From Villigracilis sp024434165 (GTDB lineage: Bacteria > Chloroflexota > Anaerolineae > Anaerolineales > Villigracilaceae), in the NCBI GenBank assembly GCA_030263665.1, contig SZPK01000010.1:56814-120813 (forward strand): 64,000 nt of DNA. The letters run 5' to 3'. Both the position numbers and the translations under genes were made by a program. A model generated the notes under the pieces. It made no database searches and was not told the origin of the DNA. It worked only from the letters and a program-made list of their open reading frames with translations. Below, piece after piece: positions 7,631 through 15,325 of this stretch. The stretch's first letter is position 1. Each line of letters begins with the position of its first letter.

Positions 7631-8518
7631 ATGAACGATAGACCGACTTTCCTTCAAGCGTGGTGGCTGGCAATTCGTCCGCGCACCCTGCCTGCCGCGG
7701 CTTCGGGTGTGACGATGGGCAGCGCGCTCGCATGGCAGGATGGTTCGTTTCAACCCCTGCCCGCGCTGGCTTGTTTATTGATCGCATTGCTCTTGCAGAT
7801 CGGAAGCAATGTTGCCAACGATGTCTTTGACTTCGAACGCGGTGCGGATACCGCCGAACGGCTGGGACCCGTGCGCGTGACTCAGGCGGGATTTTTGACC
7901 CCGGCACAGGTCAAGCGCGGACTGTTCGTGATCTTTGGGCTGGCGGCGCTGCTTGGCTTGTATCTTGCCGCGCTTCGCGGCTGGACCGTGATTCTGATCG
8001 GCGTTGCGGCGATTCTCTCCGCCATCGCCTATACCGGCGGTCCGTTCCCGCTGGGGTATCACGGCTTGGGGGATGTGTTCGTCTTTATTTTCTTCGGTCT
8101 TGCCGCAGCCGCCGGGACGTATTTCGTGCAGGTCGGTTCGGTCAGCGCGGCGGCGTGGTGGATGTCCGTTCCCGTCGGTTTGATCGTGACGGCGATTTTG
8201 GTGGTCAATAATTTGCGCGACCTCGAAAACGACCGCAAAGCGGGGAAACACACACTGGCGGTTTTGCTCGGCGCGCGCGGCTCGAAAGTGGAATACACCC
8301 TTTTGATGGGCGCCGCGTATTTGCTCGTGCCGGTTTTCATTCTGGCGAAAATCATCCCGGCGGGCGGGATGCTGACGTGGCTTTCCCTGCCGTTCGCGTT
8401 TCGCGCCCTGCACGCCGTCCTCACCCAAACCGGACGCCCCCTCAACGCCGCCCTGGCAGGGACGGGGCAGACGGCTTTGTTGTTCAGCGTATTTTTCTGG
8501 GTTGGGTTACTGTTTTGA
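7631..8518 (+). CDS. menA: 1,4-dihydroxy-2-naphthoate polyprenyltransferase
   Basis: A 295-residue polytopic membrane enzyme of the UbiA superfamily that prenylates 1,4-dihydroxy-2-naphthoate to give demethylmenaquinone. It begins WWLAIRPRTLPAA, typical of MenA. Both aspartate-rich motifs are present: NVANDVFDFERGAD at about residues 58-71 and NNLRDLENDRKAGK near 195-208, which bind the Mg-diphosphate of the prenyl donor. About eight or nine hydrophobic segments follow. Its divergent arrangement with menG supports a respiratory menaquinone pool. Confidence 0.92.
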   Translation: MNDRPTFLQAWWLAIRPRTLPAAASGVTMGSALAWQDGSFQPLPALACLLIALLLQIGSNVANDVFDFERGADTAERLGPVRVTQAGFLTPAQVKRGLFVIFGLAALLGLYLAALRGWTVILIGVAAILSAIAYTGGPFPLGYHGLGDVFVFIFFGLAAAAGTYFVQVGSVSAAAWWMSVPVGLIVTAILVVNNLRDLENDRKAGKHTLAVLLGARGSKVEYTLLMGAAYLLVPVFILAKIIPAGGMLTWLSLPFAFRALHAVLTQTGRPLNAALAGTGQTALLFSVFFWVGLLF

Positions 8519-8603
8519 CCATAGACCATTGACCGCAGACCGTGAACAAACGACTGGTGTCTGCATTTGCTTTCTCAATCGTCCATCGTCCATCGTCCGT
8601 CGT
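8519..8603. repeat. Heptamer array (GACCATA / ATCGTCC families)
   Basis: The whole gap between menA and the ABC permease gene is filled with 7-bp-periodic sequence: ACCATAGACCATTGACCGC at the left and repeated ATCGTCC units at the right. No other feature is visible. Confidence 0.8.
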
Positions 8604-9344
8604 CTAACCAACAAACTTCCACCTGCACCATTTCCGCTCCAGCCAGTCAACGGTGAAATACATTCCCAGCCCCAGCAAACTCATGGCGATGACACCCGCA
8701 TACATGGACGGGTAATCCAACAATGTGCTGCCTTTGTAGTAGATGTAATATCCCAGCCCGTATTTTGTCGCCGAAAGTTCTGTAATATACAACACCGCCA
8801 CCGCCGTGCCGATGGATTGTCTCAATGCGGTCAGGATGGCGGGTAAACTGGCAGGCAGATATACAAAACGAAAGAGCGCCCGCCTGCCCGCGCCGAGGCT
8901 TTGCAGGCTTTGAATCAATTGCGGGGCGATGCCGCTTGCCTGGTCGCGGACGAGCACCACGATTTGAAAGAATAAAATCAAAAACATGATGGCGATCTTT
9001 GCCGCATCGCCGATGCCCAGGAACAGGATGACCACCGGCACAAAGACCACCTTGGGAATGGGATACAGCAAATAAATGACGGGGGAGAAAAACCGATTCA
9101 AACTCCTTGACCCGCCGATGATCAACCCAGCCGGAGCCGCCGCCAGCACCGAGAGCGCCATCCCCGCCGTGACCCGCCACAGACTGACCGCGAAATGAGT
9201 CAGAAGTCCGTCCGGCAATTCCTCGAAGAAAACGATCAGCACGGTCAGCGGCGTGGGCAGGATGGGCATGTTCACGATCATTGCCGCAGCCTGCCAGAGC
9301 GCGGTCAACGCCAGAGCCGCGAGGAGAACATCGCGCTGTTTCAT
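8604..9344 (-). CDS. ABC transporter permease (SsuC/TauC/ThiX-like)
   Basis: This 246-residue permease has about six membrane segments and the inner-membrane coupling loop near residues 130-160 (QASGIAPQLIQSLQSLGAGRRALFRFVYLPASLP), whose EAA-like form LGAGRRALFRFVYLPA contacts the ATPase. It belongs to the family that imports sulfonates, taurine, nitrate or pyrimidine precursors. The ATG at 9344 overlaps the ATPase stop by ATGA, so ATPase and permease are translated together. The substrate cannot be assigned. Confidence 0.87.
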   Translation of the reverse strand: MKQRDVLLAALALTALWQAAAMIVNMPILPTPLTVLIVFFEELPDGLLTHFAVSLWRVTAGMALSVLAAAPAGLIIGGSRSLNRFFSPVIYLLYPIPKVVFVPVVILFLGIGDAAKIAIMFLILFFQIVVLVRDQASGIAPQLIQSLQSLGAGRRALFRFVYLPASLPAILTALRQSIGTAVAVLYITELSATKYGLGYYIYYKGSTLLDYPSMYAGVIAMSLLGLGMYFTVDWLERKWCRWKFVG

Positions 9345-10117
9345 GCGGAAACGTTCCTTCCCTGCATTTCGACCCACAACCGTTCGCGCATCGCGTGAAA
9401 TTCGGCGCTGTTGCGGTATCCGTGCGTGCCTGCGTTTGGATTTTCGAAAACCTGCGCAGTACGGTTGGGCGGCGCGTCGAGCAGGAGAATCTTTTTCCCA
9501 AGCATGGCGGCTTCTTCAATGGCATGTGTGACGATGATCAGGGTGATATTTTGCTCCATGCAAAGCGCGAGCGTCAGGGTTTGCAGGTCTTCGCGGGTGA
9601 CGGCGTCGAGCGAGGAGAACGGCTCGTCCATCAAAAGCAGATCCGGTTCGAGGACAAGGGTGCGGGCGATGGCAGTGCGCTGGCGCTGCCCGCCGGAGAG
9701 TTGAGCGGGAAATTTATCCGCCGCTTCGTCCAACCCCAGGCGCCGAATCCAAACGCCGGCGTTGTTGTCTTTGGCGGTGAAGTTCGCCGGCGAGTGTTTG
9801 CCGTCTGGTCCGTAAAAGCCGCGGACCTTCACGCCCAGCGCGACGTTATCCCGAACCGTCGCCCAGGGGAGCAAGCCGTAATCCTGAAGAATCAGACCGC
9901 TGCGCGGACGCGGACGGACGATGCGTTCACCGTCTATTCGCACTTCGCCTGCGGCGGGCTGCCTCAAACCAGCCAGCAGGTAAAGCAGGGTGGTCTTGCC
10001 GCAGCCCGATGGACCGAGAATCGCCCACGTCTCGCCGCGTGAAATATTCCAGTTGAAACCCTGGAAGAGCGGCGGGTGATTGGGGTATTCGAAAGTGAGC
10101 GATTGGATGTTTATCAT
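9341..10117 (-). CDS. ABC transporter ATP-binding protein (SsuB/TauB-like)
   Basis: A 258-residue ATPase with all expected motifs: Walker A GPSGCGKTT near residue 35, Q-loop LILQDYGLLPW, signature LSGGQRQRTAIAR near 143-155, Walker B LLLMDEPFSSLDA, and the switch His in IIVTHAIEEA. It drives import with the permease and binding protein on either side. The start at 10117 (MINIQSLTFEYP) fits the family; the longer frame would run through a hairpin. An insertion of about 25 residues (RGFYGPDGKHSPANFT region) after the Q-loop is longer than usual. Confidence 0.9.
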   Translation of the reverse strand: MINIQSLTFEYPNHPPLFQGFNWNISRGETWAILGPSGCGKTTLLYLLAGLRQPAAGEVRIDGERIVRPRPRSGLILQDYGLLPWATVRDNVALGVKVRGFYGPDGKHSPANFTAKDNNAGVWIRRLGLDEAADKFPAQLSGGQRQRTAIARTLVLEPDLLLMDEPFSSLDAVTREDLQTLTLALCMEQNITLIIVTHAIEEAAMLGKKILLLDAPPNRTAQVFENPNAGTHGYRNSAEFHAMRERLWVEMQGRNVSA

Positions 10118-10123
10118 GATAAG

Positions 10124-10157
10124 AGACCTGACGGGTTTCCAAAAACCCGTCAGGTCT
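10124..10157 (-). terminator. Hairpin between binding-protein and ATPase genes
   Basis: A perfect 15-bp stem, AGACCTGACGGGTTT pairing with AAACCCGTCAGGTCT around a four-base loop, sits six bases before the ATPase start. It could lower transporter expression relative to the binding protein, as often seen in ABC operons. The minus-strand side has no long T-tract. Confidence 0.6.
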
Positions 10158-10167
10158 GGAAGGCTGA

Positions 10168-11196
10168 TTACGGCAGAAGCGACCCATTGACCGAGTCGGC
10201 GTAACTCACATCCAGGGTCAAAATTCCCTTTTCCTTGAGCCATGCGAGTCCGTCGTTCCATTCTTCTTCGGTGGGCACAGCGCCGGCGGGGAAGGGCGGC
10301 ACCTTAAAGGTTTCCAGCAATGGCGGGGGCACAAGTCCCTTGTCGCTCAACAATGTGGTGTACCGGGTCGGATCAGCGTTGATGAGCGCGGCTGCTTCTT
10401 CGATTGCGGCAAGGAAGGCGCTCACCGCGGCAGGGTTTGCATCCACAACCTCCTTGCGGAAGGAATAGATGCTGAACCCATATTCCGGGTGCTGCGAGTC
10501 ATCGAGCACCTTCACAGCGCCCTGGCTCACCGCCAGCGAAGCGAGCGGGTCGGGCAGCACCCCGGCGGCGAGTTCACCGGAGCCAAGCAGCGCCATGCGG
10601 TCGGGAATCTTTGGCACAGCGACGGTCTTGATTTCATCGGCGGTCAACCCCTCGGCTTGCAGCAGGCGTTCGGTCACATATTCGATCACGGTTCCCTGCG
10701 AAACGCCGATCTCCACGCCCTTCAAGCCCTGCGCGCCGGTGATGCCGCTCTGCGCAGAAGCGAGGATGAAAAAATGCCCGAAGCCTTCCGCCGGGCGCAG
10801 GGCATAACGCACGGCTTGCATCTGCACGGCGTCTTTGTTGAAAAGCATCACCGAAAGCGTTTCGTTGATGGTGCCGTCTGCCTGGCTTGCCGCGAGCAGT
10901 TGGTCGCGCTCCGGCGCAGATGCAACGGGCACGAGTTCGACCGTCACGCCGTGCCTGGCAAACAGCCCTTCAGCCTCGGCAACATACATCGGCAGCGTGT
11001 CAATGATGGGCAGGACGGCGATTCTTAACGTACCGACATTTTCAACCGCCGCTTCTGTGGCGGCGGGCGCTTCGGTCTGGACCTCGGAGACTGCTTCGGT
11101 TTCAGCAGCCTCCGCCGCCGGGACGGCGGGCTGGCAAGCCGCGAGCGCAAGGCTCAAGGCAGCGACAAGAAAGAACAGGGGACGTGCTATTCGCAT
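10168..11196 (-). CDS. ABC transporter substrate-binding lipoprotein (NMT1/SsuA-like)
   Basis: A 342-residue lipoprotein: signal peptide with lipobox LALAACQ at about residues 15-21, then a Thr/Ala/Glu-rich linker to about 53, then a periplasmic-binding-fold domain. TLRIAVLPIIDTLPMYVAEAEGLF-type sequence is the start signature of the NMT1/SsuA/ThiY group, and EIGVSQGTVIEYVTERLL and AAGVLPDPLASLA are further family motifs. It is the first gene of the importer operon. The ligand may be a sulfonate, a pyrimidine or an amine; the sequence does not decide. Confidence 0.87.
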   Translation of the reverse strand: MRIARPLFFLVAALSLALAACQPAVPAAEAAETEAVSEVQTEAPAATEAAVENVGTLRIAVLPIIDTLPMYVAEAEGLFARHGVTVELVPVASAPERDQLLAASQADGTINETLSVMLFNKDAVQMQAVRYALRPAEGFGHFFILASAQSGITGAQGLKGVEIGVSQGTVIEYVTERLLQAEGLTADEIKTVAVPKIPDRMALLGSGELAAGVLPDPLASLAVSQGAVKVLDDSQHPEYGFSIYSFRKEVVDANPAAVSAFLAAIEEAAALINADPTRYTTLLSDKGLVPPPLLETFKVPPFPAGAVPTEEEWNDGLAWLKEKGILTLDVSYADSVNGSLLP

Positions 11197-11219
11197 GAAT
11201 TTTTCTCCTTTTTTTGAGG

Positions 11220-11280
11220 ATAGACGACTGATCGTTGACCATGGATTTCATCGTCCATCGTCTGCGGTCTATCGCCCGTT
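11220..11280. repeat. Heptamer array between ABC operon and TetR gene
   Basis: Units such as TAGACGACTGATCGTTGACC, CATCGTCCATCGTC and GGTCTATCGCCC fill the gap. They belong to the same families as the array at 8519-8603. Confidence 0.7.
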
Positions 11281-11917
11281 AGATTTTTTCTTCGGGTACC
11301 CCAATCGAACGCGCCAAAAATTTTCTCAACTCCGGCAGTGTCTCCTCGAGCGGGGGCGAGCCGGCGTAGATCCAGTGAGTGACGATCTCATTCAGCGCGC
11401 CGACCCAGGCGCGGGCGGCGAGGTCCGCTTTCAGCGGGGGAATGCTTCCTTCCGCGGCAGCGGCTTCCAGTCTGGTTTGAACGAGGCGCGTCAGGCGGTC
11501 ATTGATGGCGCGGCGGCGATCCTCGAAGACGGCTCCCAGTCCAACTGCTTGTACGAGCGCGATCTTTGCCAATCCGCGATACTGGCTGAACAAACCAAGA
11601 CTTGCGCGCAGGGCAGCATCCATTTGTTGAAGCCCGTGCGCTTCGCTTTGCATGGCTTCGGTCAATTTGCTTTCGAGCAGGTCTGCAAAGGTGTCGCTCA
11701 AGGCGATGAAAATATCCTGCTTGCTGGGGAAGTAAAAATAGAACGCGCCCTTGGAGGTTTGCGCTTCGCCGACGATGTCATCCACCTTGGCGTCGTGATA
11801 GCCCTTGGTGGCAAATACCTTCACCGCCGCTTCAAGGATGCGGATGCGGGTCTCTTGCGTGGATTCCGGGTCGTTTTTGCTCATAATATTGCGCGTAGTG
11901 ACGAAATAAGCCGTCAT
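11279..11917 (-). CDS. TetR-family transcriptional regulator
   Basis: The 212-residue protein has the TetR DNA-binding domain at about residues 22-68: TRIRILEAAVKVFATKGYH, DAKVDDIVGEAQTSKGAFYFYF, PSKQDIF. The C-terminal ligand domain is helical and unclassified. Two starts are possible, 11917 (MTAYFV) and 11884 (MSKNDPES); neither has a good ribosome site. The first lies ten bases from a palindrome that suits autoregulation. It is transcribed in the same direction as the ABC importer just downstream, which it may control. Confidence 0.85.
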   Translation of the reverse strand: MTAYFVTTRNIMSKNDPESTQETRIRILEAAVKVFATKGYHDAKVDDIVGEAQTSKGAFYFYFPSKQDIFIALSDTFADLLESKLTEAMQSEAHGLQQMDAALRASLGLFSQYRGLAKIALVQAVGLGAVFEDRRRAINDRLTRLVQTRLEAAAAEGSIPPLKADLAARAWVGALNEIVTHWIYAGSPPLEETLPELRKFLARSIGVPEEKI

Positions 11918-11926
11918 TGCCAGTAG

Positions 11927-11940
11927 ACTGACCAGTCAGT
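11927..11940. promoter_or_regulatory. Operator-like palindrome upstream of the TetR gene
   Basis: ACTGAC-CA-GTCAGT has perfect six-base arms. Size and symmetry match TetR-family operators, and it sits immediately before the first possible start codon, where binding would block transcription. Confidence 0.6.
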
Positions 11941-12437
11941 TTGTGTGGGCGAAGAATAGCACGGGCAAAAATCATGGGCAAGGTGACGAATCTCACCATT
12001 GCAGATGTGAATCCTCCTTTTTAATTTGGGCAGATGTGAACCCGCCCTGCTTGCTCTCGGCGGCGTCCCCGCCGCCGAGGACGGCAACTGAAGCGTTATG
12101 GCTATCTTTGGAATGATGGAAGCGGCGGGTTGCAAACCCGCCCTGCAACGTATATAACTCAAGTTGCCACCTTCCAATAGATTTTCTAGGTTCCCCGCCC
12201 AAAGCCCTCACCCTGCCCTCTCCCATCGGGAGGGGGGAAGTCATCCCAGAATATATGACCTTGTTTGGGGTGAGGGAAGCCTCTTGAAACCAAGGCAGCA
12301 ACTCGGGTTATATATTAAAAATCCCCGCCAAAATGACGGGGATTTGGTAGTGGGTTTGCGTAAATGCAGCGCGAGATACTATCTCGCGCTGCATCATTTA
12401 TTTTGATCCATCACCGGGGAGTTTACTCTGGGTTTGG
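11941..12437. repeat. Gene-free 0.5-kb gap with several palindromic elements
   Basis: No credible gene lies here. From left to right: two GC-rich inverted segments around GCGGCGTCCCCGCCGCC (about 12058-12080) and GGCGGGTTGCAAACCCGCC (about 12122-12142); a CCCTCACCC...GGGGTGAGGG element at 12205-12276 related to the one inside the FAD/Fe-S oxidase gene; a hairpin at 12319-12345 followed on the minus strand by TTTTT; and a hairpin TGCAGCGCGAGATA/TATCTCGCGCTGCA at 12365-12393. The last two probably terminate the LLM-oxidoreductase gene. Confidence 0.65.
12319..12345 (-). terminator. Rho-independent terminator after the LLM oxidoreductase gene
   Basis: AAATCCCCG (12319-12327) pairs with CGGGGATTT (12337-12345); on the minus strand the stem is followed by a run of T. 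It is about 95 bases downstream of the stop codon, after another strong hairpin. Confidence 0.6.
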
Positions 12438-13439
12438 TCAGGCTTGGGCGAAGGTGTCAATCAGCAGTTTGAAATTGCCGCCTACGGGGTAGAGAATGGG
12501 GCAGGTGCAGCCGCGCTTCTTGTACTCTTCCACTTTGGCTTTCGCTTCGGCGGGCGTGCCGGAGGCGGTGATCTTGTGAACGAGATCATCGGGCACGAGG
12601 TTCTTTGCCTTCATCACCTGTTCCTTTGTGGCGGGCCACCCCAAAATGGATTGAATCTCCTGCACCACTTCGGTGGAGACGTTCGACGCTTTGGCGATGT
12701 GCGGTTGTTGGGCAATGTACTGGCAGAGGAGCATCTTGGTGTAGTCAATGGCTTTGTCGTGGTCTTCATCCACCGAGCAGACGATCAACTGCGGGCGGTC
12801 GAAGTCCTCCATTTTGCGCCCCGATTTCTTCAAGCCCTTCTCCAGCAGTTCCATCGCGCGGTCGTTGTATTCCGGGGCGACGCAGTAATTGAGCACCGCG
12901 CCGTCTGCCACCTCGCCGGTCAGTTCCATCATCTGGTCGCCGGTTGCGCCAATCATAATGGGCACGTTGCGCGGCTCGCGCCGACCATAGACCACGTCCA
13001 ATTCGATGCCGTTGACGTGGATGAACTCGCCTTCGAATGTGACGCGCTCCATGTTGAGCAGTTTCTTCATCACCAGGACCGTTTCCTTCATGGCGGTCAG
13101 CGGCTTCTTGCGGTCAATGCCCACGTTCTTCGCCAGCGGGTCCCACCATGCGCCAAGCCCGCAAATGATGCGGTTCGGGGCGAGGTCGTCGAGGGTGAGG
13201 AACGTAGCGGCGAGCAGGCCGATATTGCGAGTCCAGTTGTTGATCACGCCGGAACCGACCTTGATGTGGTTGGTCACGGCGGCATAGGCAGCCATTGGCA
13301 CAATTGCGTCGCGTACCAAACGGCTCTCCGCCTGCCACACGGCTTCGAAACCTTTTTCCTCCGCGTATTTTGCATAGTCCAGTCCGTCGCGCAGGTCGTG
13401 CGAGTCTTGCAGGTACAGGGCAACACGCTCTTTGGTCAT
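12438..13439 (-). CDS. LLM-class F420-dependent oxidoreductase (Mer-like)
   Basis: A 333-residue luciferase-like-monooxygenase-fold enzyme of the F420-dependent group. It has GSGVINNWTRNIGLLAATF near residues 64-82 and LAPNRIICGLGAWWDPLA near 87-104, like methylenetetrahydromethanopterin reductase (Mer) and related bacterial enzymes. The start at 13439 has GGAG at good spacing; the longer frame begins in untranslated sequence. It sits at the head of genes for making F420, which supports F420H2 as its cofactor. The substrate is unknown; a Mer-like role in reducing a C1-folate is tempting given the C1 genes further on, but unproven. Confidence 0.82.
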   Translation of the reverse strand: MTKERVALYLQDSHDLRDGLDYAKYAEEKGFEAVWQAESRLVRDAIVPMAAYAAVTNHIKVGSGVINNWTRNIGLLAATFLTLDDLAPNRIICGLGAWWDPLAKNVGIDRKKPLTAMKETVLVMKKLLNMERVTFEGEFIHVNGIELDVVYGRREPRNVPIMIGATGDQMMELTGEVADGAVLNYCVAPEYNDRAMELLEKGLKKSGRKMEDFDRPQLIVCSVDEDHDKAIDYTKMLLCQYIAQQPHIAKASNVSTEVVQEIQSILGWPATKEQVMKAKNLVPDDLVHKITASGTPAEAKAKVEEYKKRGCTCPILYPVGGNFKLLIDTFAQA

Positions 13440-13525
13440 GACATTCTCCTTCGGTGGAATAAAAAAATTTTGCCACAGGTTCTGCAAACTTCATAGGGGT
13501 TTGCCTGCCTGTGGCAATGGAATGT

Positions 13526-14134
13526 CTATACTTTTGATGCTTCCACTTTGCGTATCAACTCCAGGTCTTCGGGGTCGTCCAGGTCGAGTCCGAGCGATGG
13601 CAGTTCGACCACTTCCAGCCTTGCGCCCGATTGGATCGCCCGTTCGCAATGCCGGTGGAACGATCCTTCGCCGAACTCATACTCGATCTGCCCGGCGGGC
13701 ACCATCAGCAGGGCATTGGTCCCTTTGTGGTGTCTATCCGGCGCGATTACGACAACCGGCGGTTTCGCGGCGCGGTCAATCAGCGCAAGCACATCGTCGG
13801 CGGTAAGCAGCGGCAGATCCACCGGCAGGACCAGCACTCCCTGCGTGGCGTGGACCTGCGCCACCACCGAAGCCCGCGCAAGCGCGGTATTCAGGTGCGG
13901 CTGCCCGTCTTCCTGAACCGTTTTCGCGCCGTGGTTGCGCGCAATCGTCAGCGCGTGTGAGTCGCGGCTGACCACCAATATTTTATCCAACTCTTTCAAG
14001 CCGGAGAGTGTCCGAAGCGTTCGTTCCAACAACTCTTCATTCAACGCCGCCCGCTCTTCTTCCGTCAGCGCCCCCGCCAGACGAGACTTCCCGCGCCGCA
14101 GGGGTTTTACAGGGACAATCGCCCAAAGTGACAT
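13526..14134 (-). CDS. cofC: 2-phospho-L-lactate/phosphoenolpyruvate guanylyltransferase
   Basis: This 202-residue nucleotidyltransferase (CofC/FbiD) activates phospholactate or phosphoenolpyruvate with GTP in F420 synthesis. The N-terminal motif WAIVPVKPLRRGKSRLAGAL (residues 4-23) is diagnostic, with DLPLLTADDV near 105 for metal and nucleotide binding and HHKGTNALLMVP near 135. It is two bases from the cofD stop, in the order cofD then cofC on the minus strand. The neighbouring stand-alone nitroreductase suggests the phosphoenolpyruvate (dehydro-F420) route; this is inference. Confidence 0.9.
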   Translation of the reverse strand: MSLWAIVPVKPLRRGKSRLAGALTEEERAALNEELLERTLRTLSGLKELDKILVVSRDSHALTIARNHGAKTVQEDGQPHLNTALARASVVAQVHATQGVLVLPVDLPLLTADDVLALIDRAAKPPVVVIAPDRHHKGTNALLMVPAGQIEYEFGEGSFHRHCERAIQSGARLEVVELPSLGLDLDDPEDLELIRKVEASKV

Positions 14135-14136
14135 GG

Positions 14137-15120
14137 TTATAAACTCCCAATAAGGCGTAATACTTCATTCGCGAGTTGCACACGATCCTGTTCACGGTTC
14201 ATAAGTGTATCAGTAACAAGCGTCCTTATGCCCAAATTTTTAATTTCACTTTCGATAGCCGAATCCGCATTGTCTAACACGAAACCCGTCAGGACGGTGT
14301 GGTAATGCCTTGCCACTGCCAGCGCCGATGGCTCGATTCCCAATTCGGCGTACATCTTTGCGGCAGGACCTTTCACCGTCTGACCGGCGATGATGGGGGA
14401 GACCGCCACAACGGGCTTGTCTATGGTTTTGACGACTTTGAGGATGGGGTCAATGCTCACCCAGGGATTCGACGGGCAAATGACCACCGCCTCCGCAGAC
14501 TCAAGCGCCTCGCGCACGCCGGGGGCTGGTTCTGCGGCTTCGACTCCGTCGAACCGAAAGCCTTTGACCTTCGGCTCGCAGCGCCTGTGGACAAAATACT
14601 CCTGGAACGCCAATTCACCCTCGTCTGTATCCACCATCGTCCGCACCGGAGAATCGGACATGGGCAGCACTTTCTGCGAAATGCCCCACGCCTTGCAAAA
14701 ATCGCCTGTAATTTGTGAGAGCGTTTGCCCTTCCTTCAACCTTCTTGTCCGTTCGAGGTGGGTGGCAAGGTCCTGATCGCCGAGACGGAACCACGCCGGT
14801 CCGCCGAGTCTCTCGATATTGGCAATGGCGTTCCAGGTCTCGCCCGCCCGCCCCCAGCCGGTTTCGGGGTTTGCCAGACCTGCAAGCGTGTAACAAACCG
14901 TATCGAGGTCGGGACAGATGTACAAGCCGAGATGCTCGAAATCGTCGCCCGTGTTGACGATGACGGTCAAATCTTCCGGCGGCAGGACTTGGGCGAGCCC
15001 GTGCGCCAGTTTTGCGCCGCCGACACCGCCTGCCAGAGCGACAAGGCGGCGGTGGATGATGGACGGTGGACGGTTTGGGTTGTCAGAAAATTTCGCTGCC
15101 ATATTCTGCCGGTTCTTCAC
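14137..15120 (-). CDS. cofD: 2-phospho-L-lactate transferase (F420 biosynthesis)
   Basis: CofD/FbiA transfers the activated phospholactyl or phosphoenolpyruvyl group to the deazaflavin FO. The glycine-rich motif VALAGGVGGAKLAHGL, the VNTGDDFEHLGLYICPDLDTV region and ICPSNPWVSIDPIL are typical. The family normally begins at VALAGG. Here about 27 extra residues precede it, including NPNRPPSIIHRR, encoded by a heptamer array. No ATG, GTG or TTG lies in frame between the ATG at 15102 and that motif, so the repeat is probably translated. The GTG at 15120 overlaps the stop of a truncated four-helix-bundle gene (GTGA). Confidence 0.9.
   Translation of the reverse strand: MKNRQNMAAKFSDNPNRPPSIIHRRLVALAGGVGGAKLAHGLAQVLPPEDLTVIVNTGDDFEHLGLYICPDLDTVCYTLAGLANPETGWGRAGETWNAIANIERLGGPAWFRLGDQDLATHLERTRRLKEGQTLSQITGDFCKAWGISQKVLPMSDSPVRTMVDTDEGELAFQEYFVHRRCEPKVKGFRFDGVEAAEPAPGVREALESAEAVVICPSNPWVSIDPILKVVKTIDKPVVAVSPIIAGQTVKGPAAKMYAELGIEPSALAVARHYHTVLTGFVLDNADSAIESEIKNLGIRTLVTDTLMNREQDRVQLANEVLRLIGSL
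15048..15085. repeat. Heptamer array translated as the cofD N-terminus
   Basis: GTGGATGATGGACGGTGGACGG-type units match the intergenic GATGGAC/CATCGTC family. They lie between the only possible start codons of cofD and its first conserved motif. Confidence 0.75.
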
Positions 15121-15275
15121 CGATGGATTTTCGGTTTGGGTGCTGCCGCCCGGATAATCTGGGACGCTAAATTGAATCTTTCATGTTCTGGAAGTTGTTC
15201 TGCAATTTCATAGATTAGATTCGAATATTCCAAAGAAATTTGCCAAACATCCAATTTTTCAAATTTAAACGCCAT
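15117..15275 (-). pseudogene. Truncated four-helix-bundle (23S rRNA intervening-sequence-type) protein
   Basis: From the ATG at 15275, with a good GGAGG upstream, the product reads MAFKFEKLDVWQISLEYSNL, then IYEIAEQLPEHERFNLASQI and IRAA. This is the N-terminal half of the four-helix-bundle family named for proteins encoded in 23S rRNA intervening sequences (usually about 115-125 residues). After IRAA, where the family continues into T-S-I-A-x-N, the frame ends in eight unrelated residues. The product is only 52 residues, so the gene is broken. The stop overlaps the cofD GTG. No second half is visible downstream. Confidence 0.75.
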
Positions 15276-15290
15276 AATTCCTCCAGTTTG

Positions 15291-15325
15291 CCCGCCATAC
15301 CGTCTACCGGTCATGGTCTACGGTC
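15291..15325. repeat. Short GTCTACCGGTCATGGTCTACGG-type array
   Basis: This small heptamer array lies between the nitroreductase stop and the truncated four-helix-bundle gene and runs to the end of the nitroreductase coding sequence. Confidence 0.6.
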
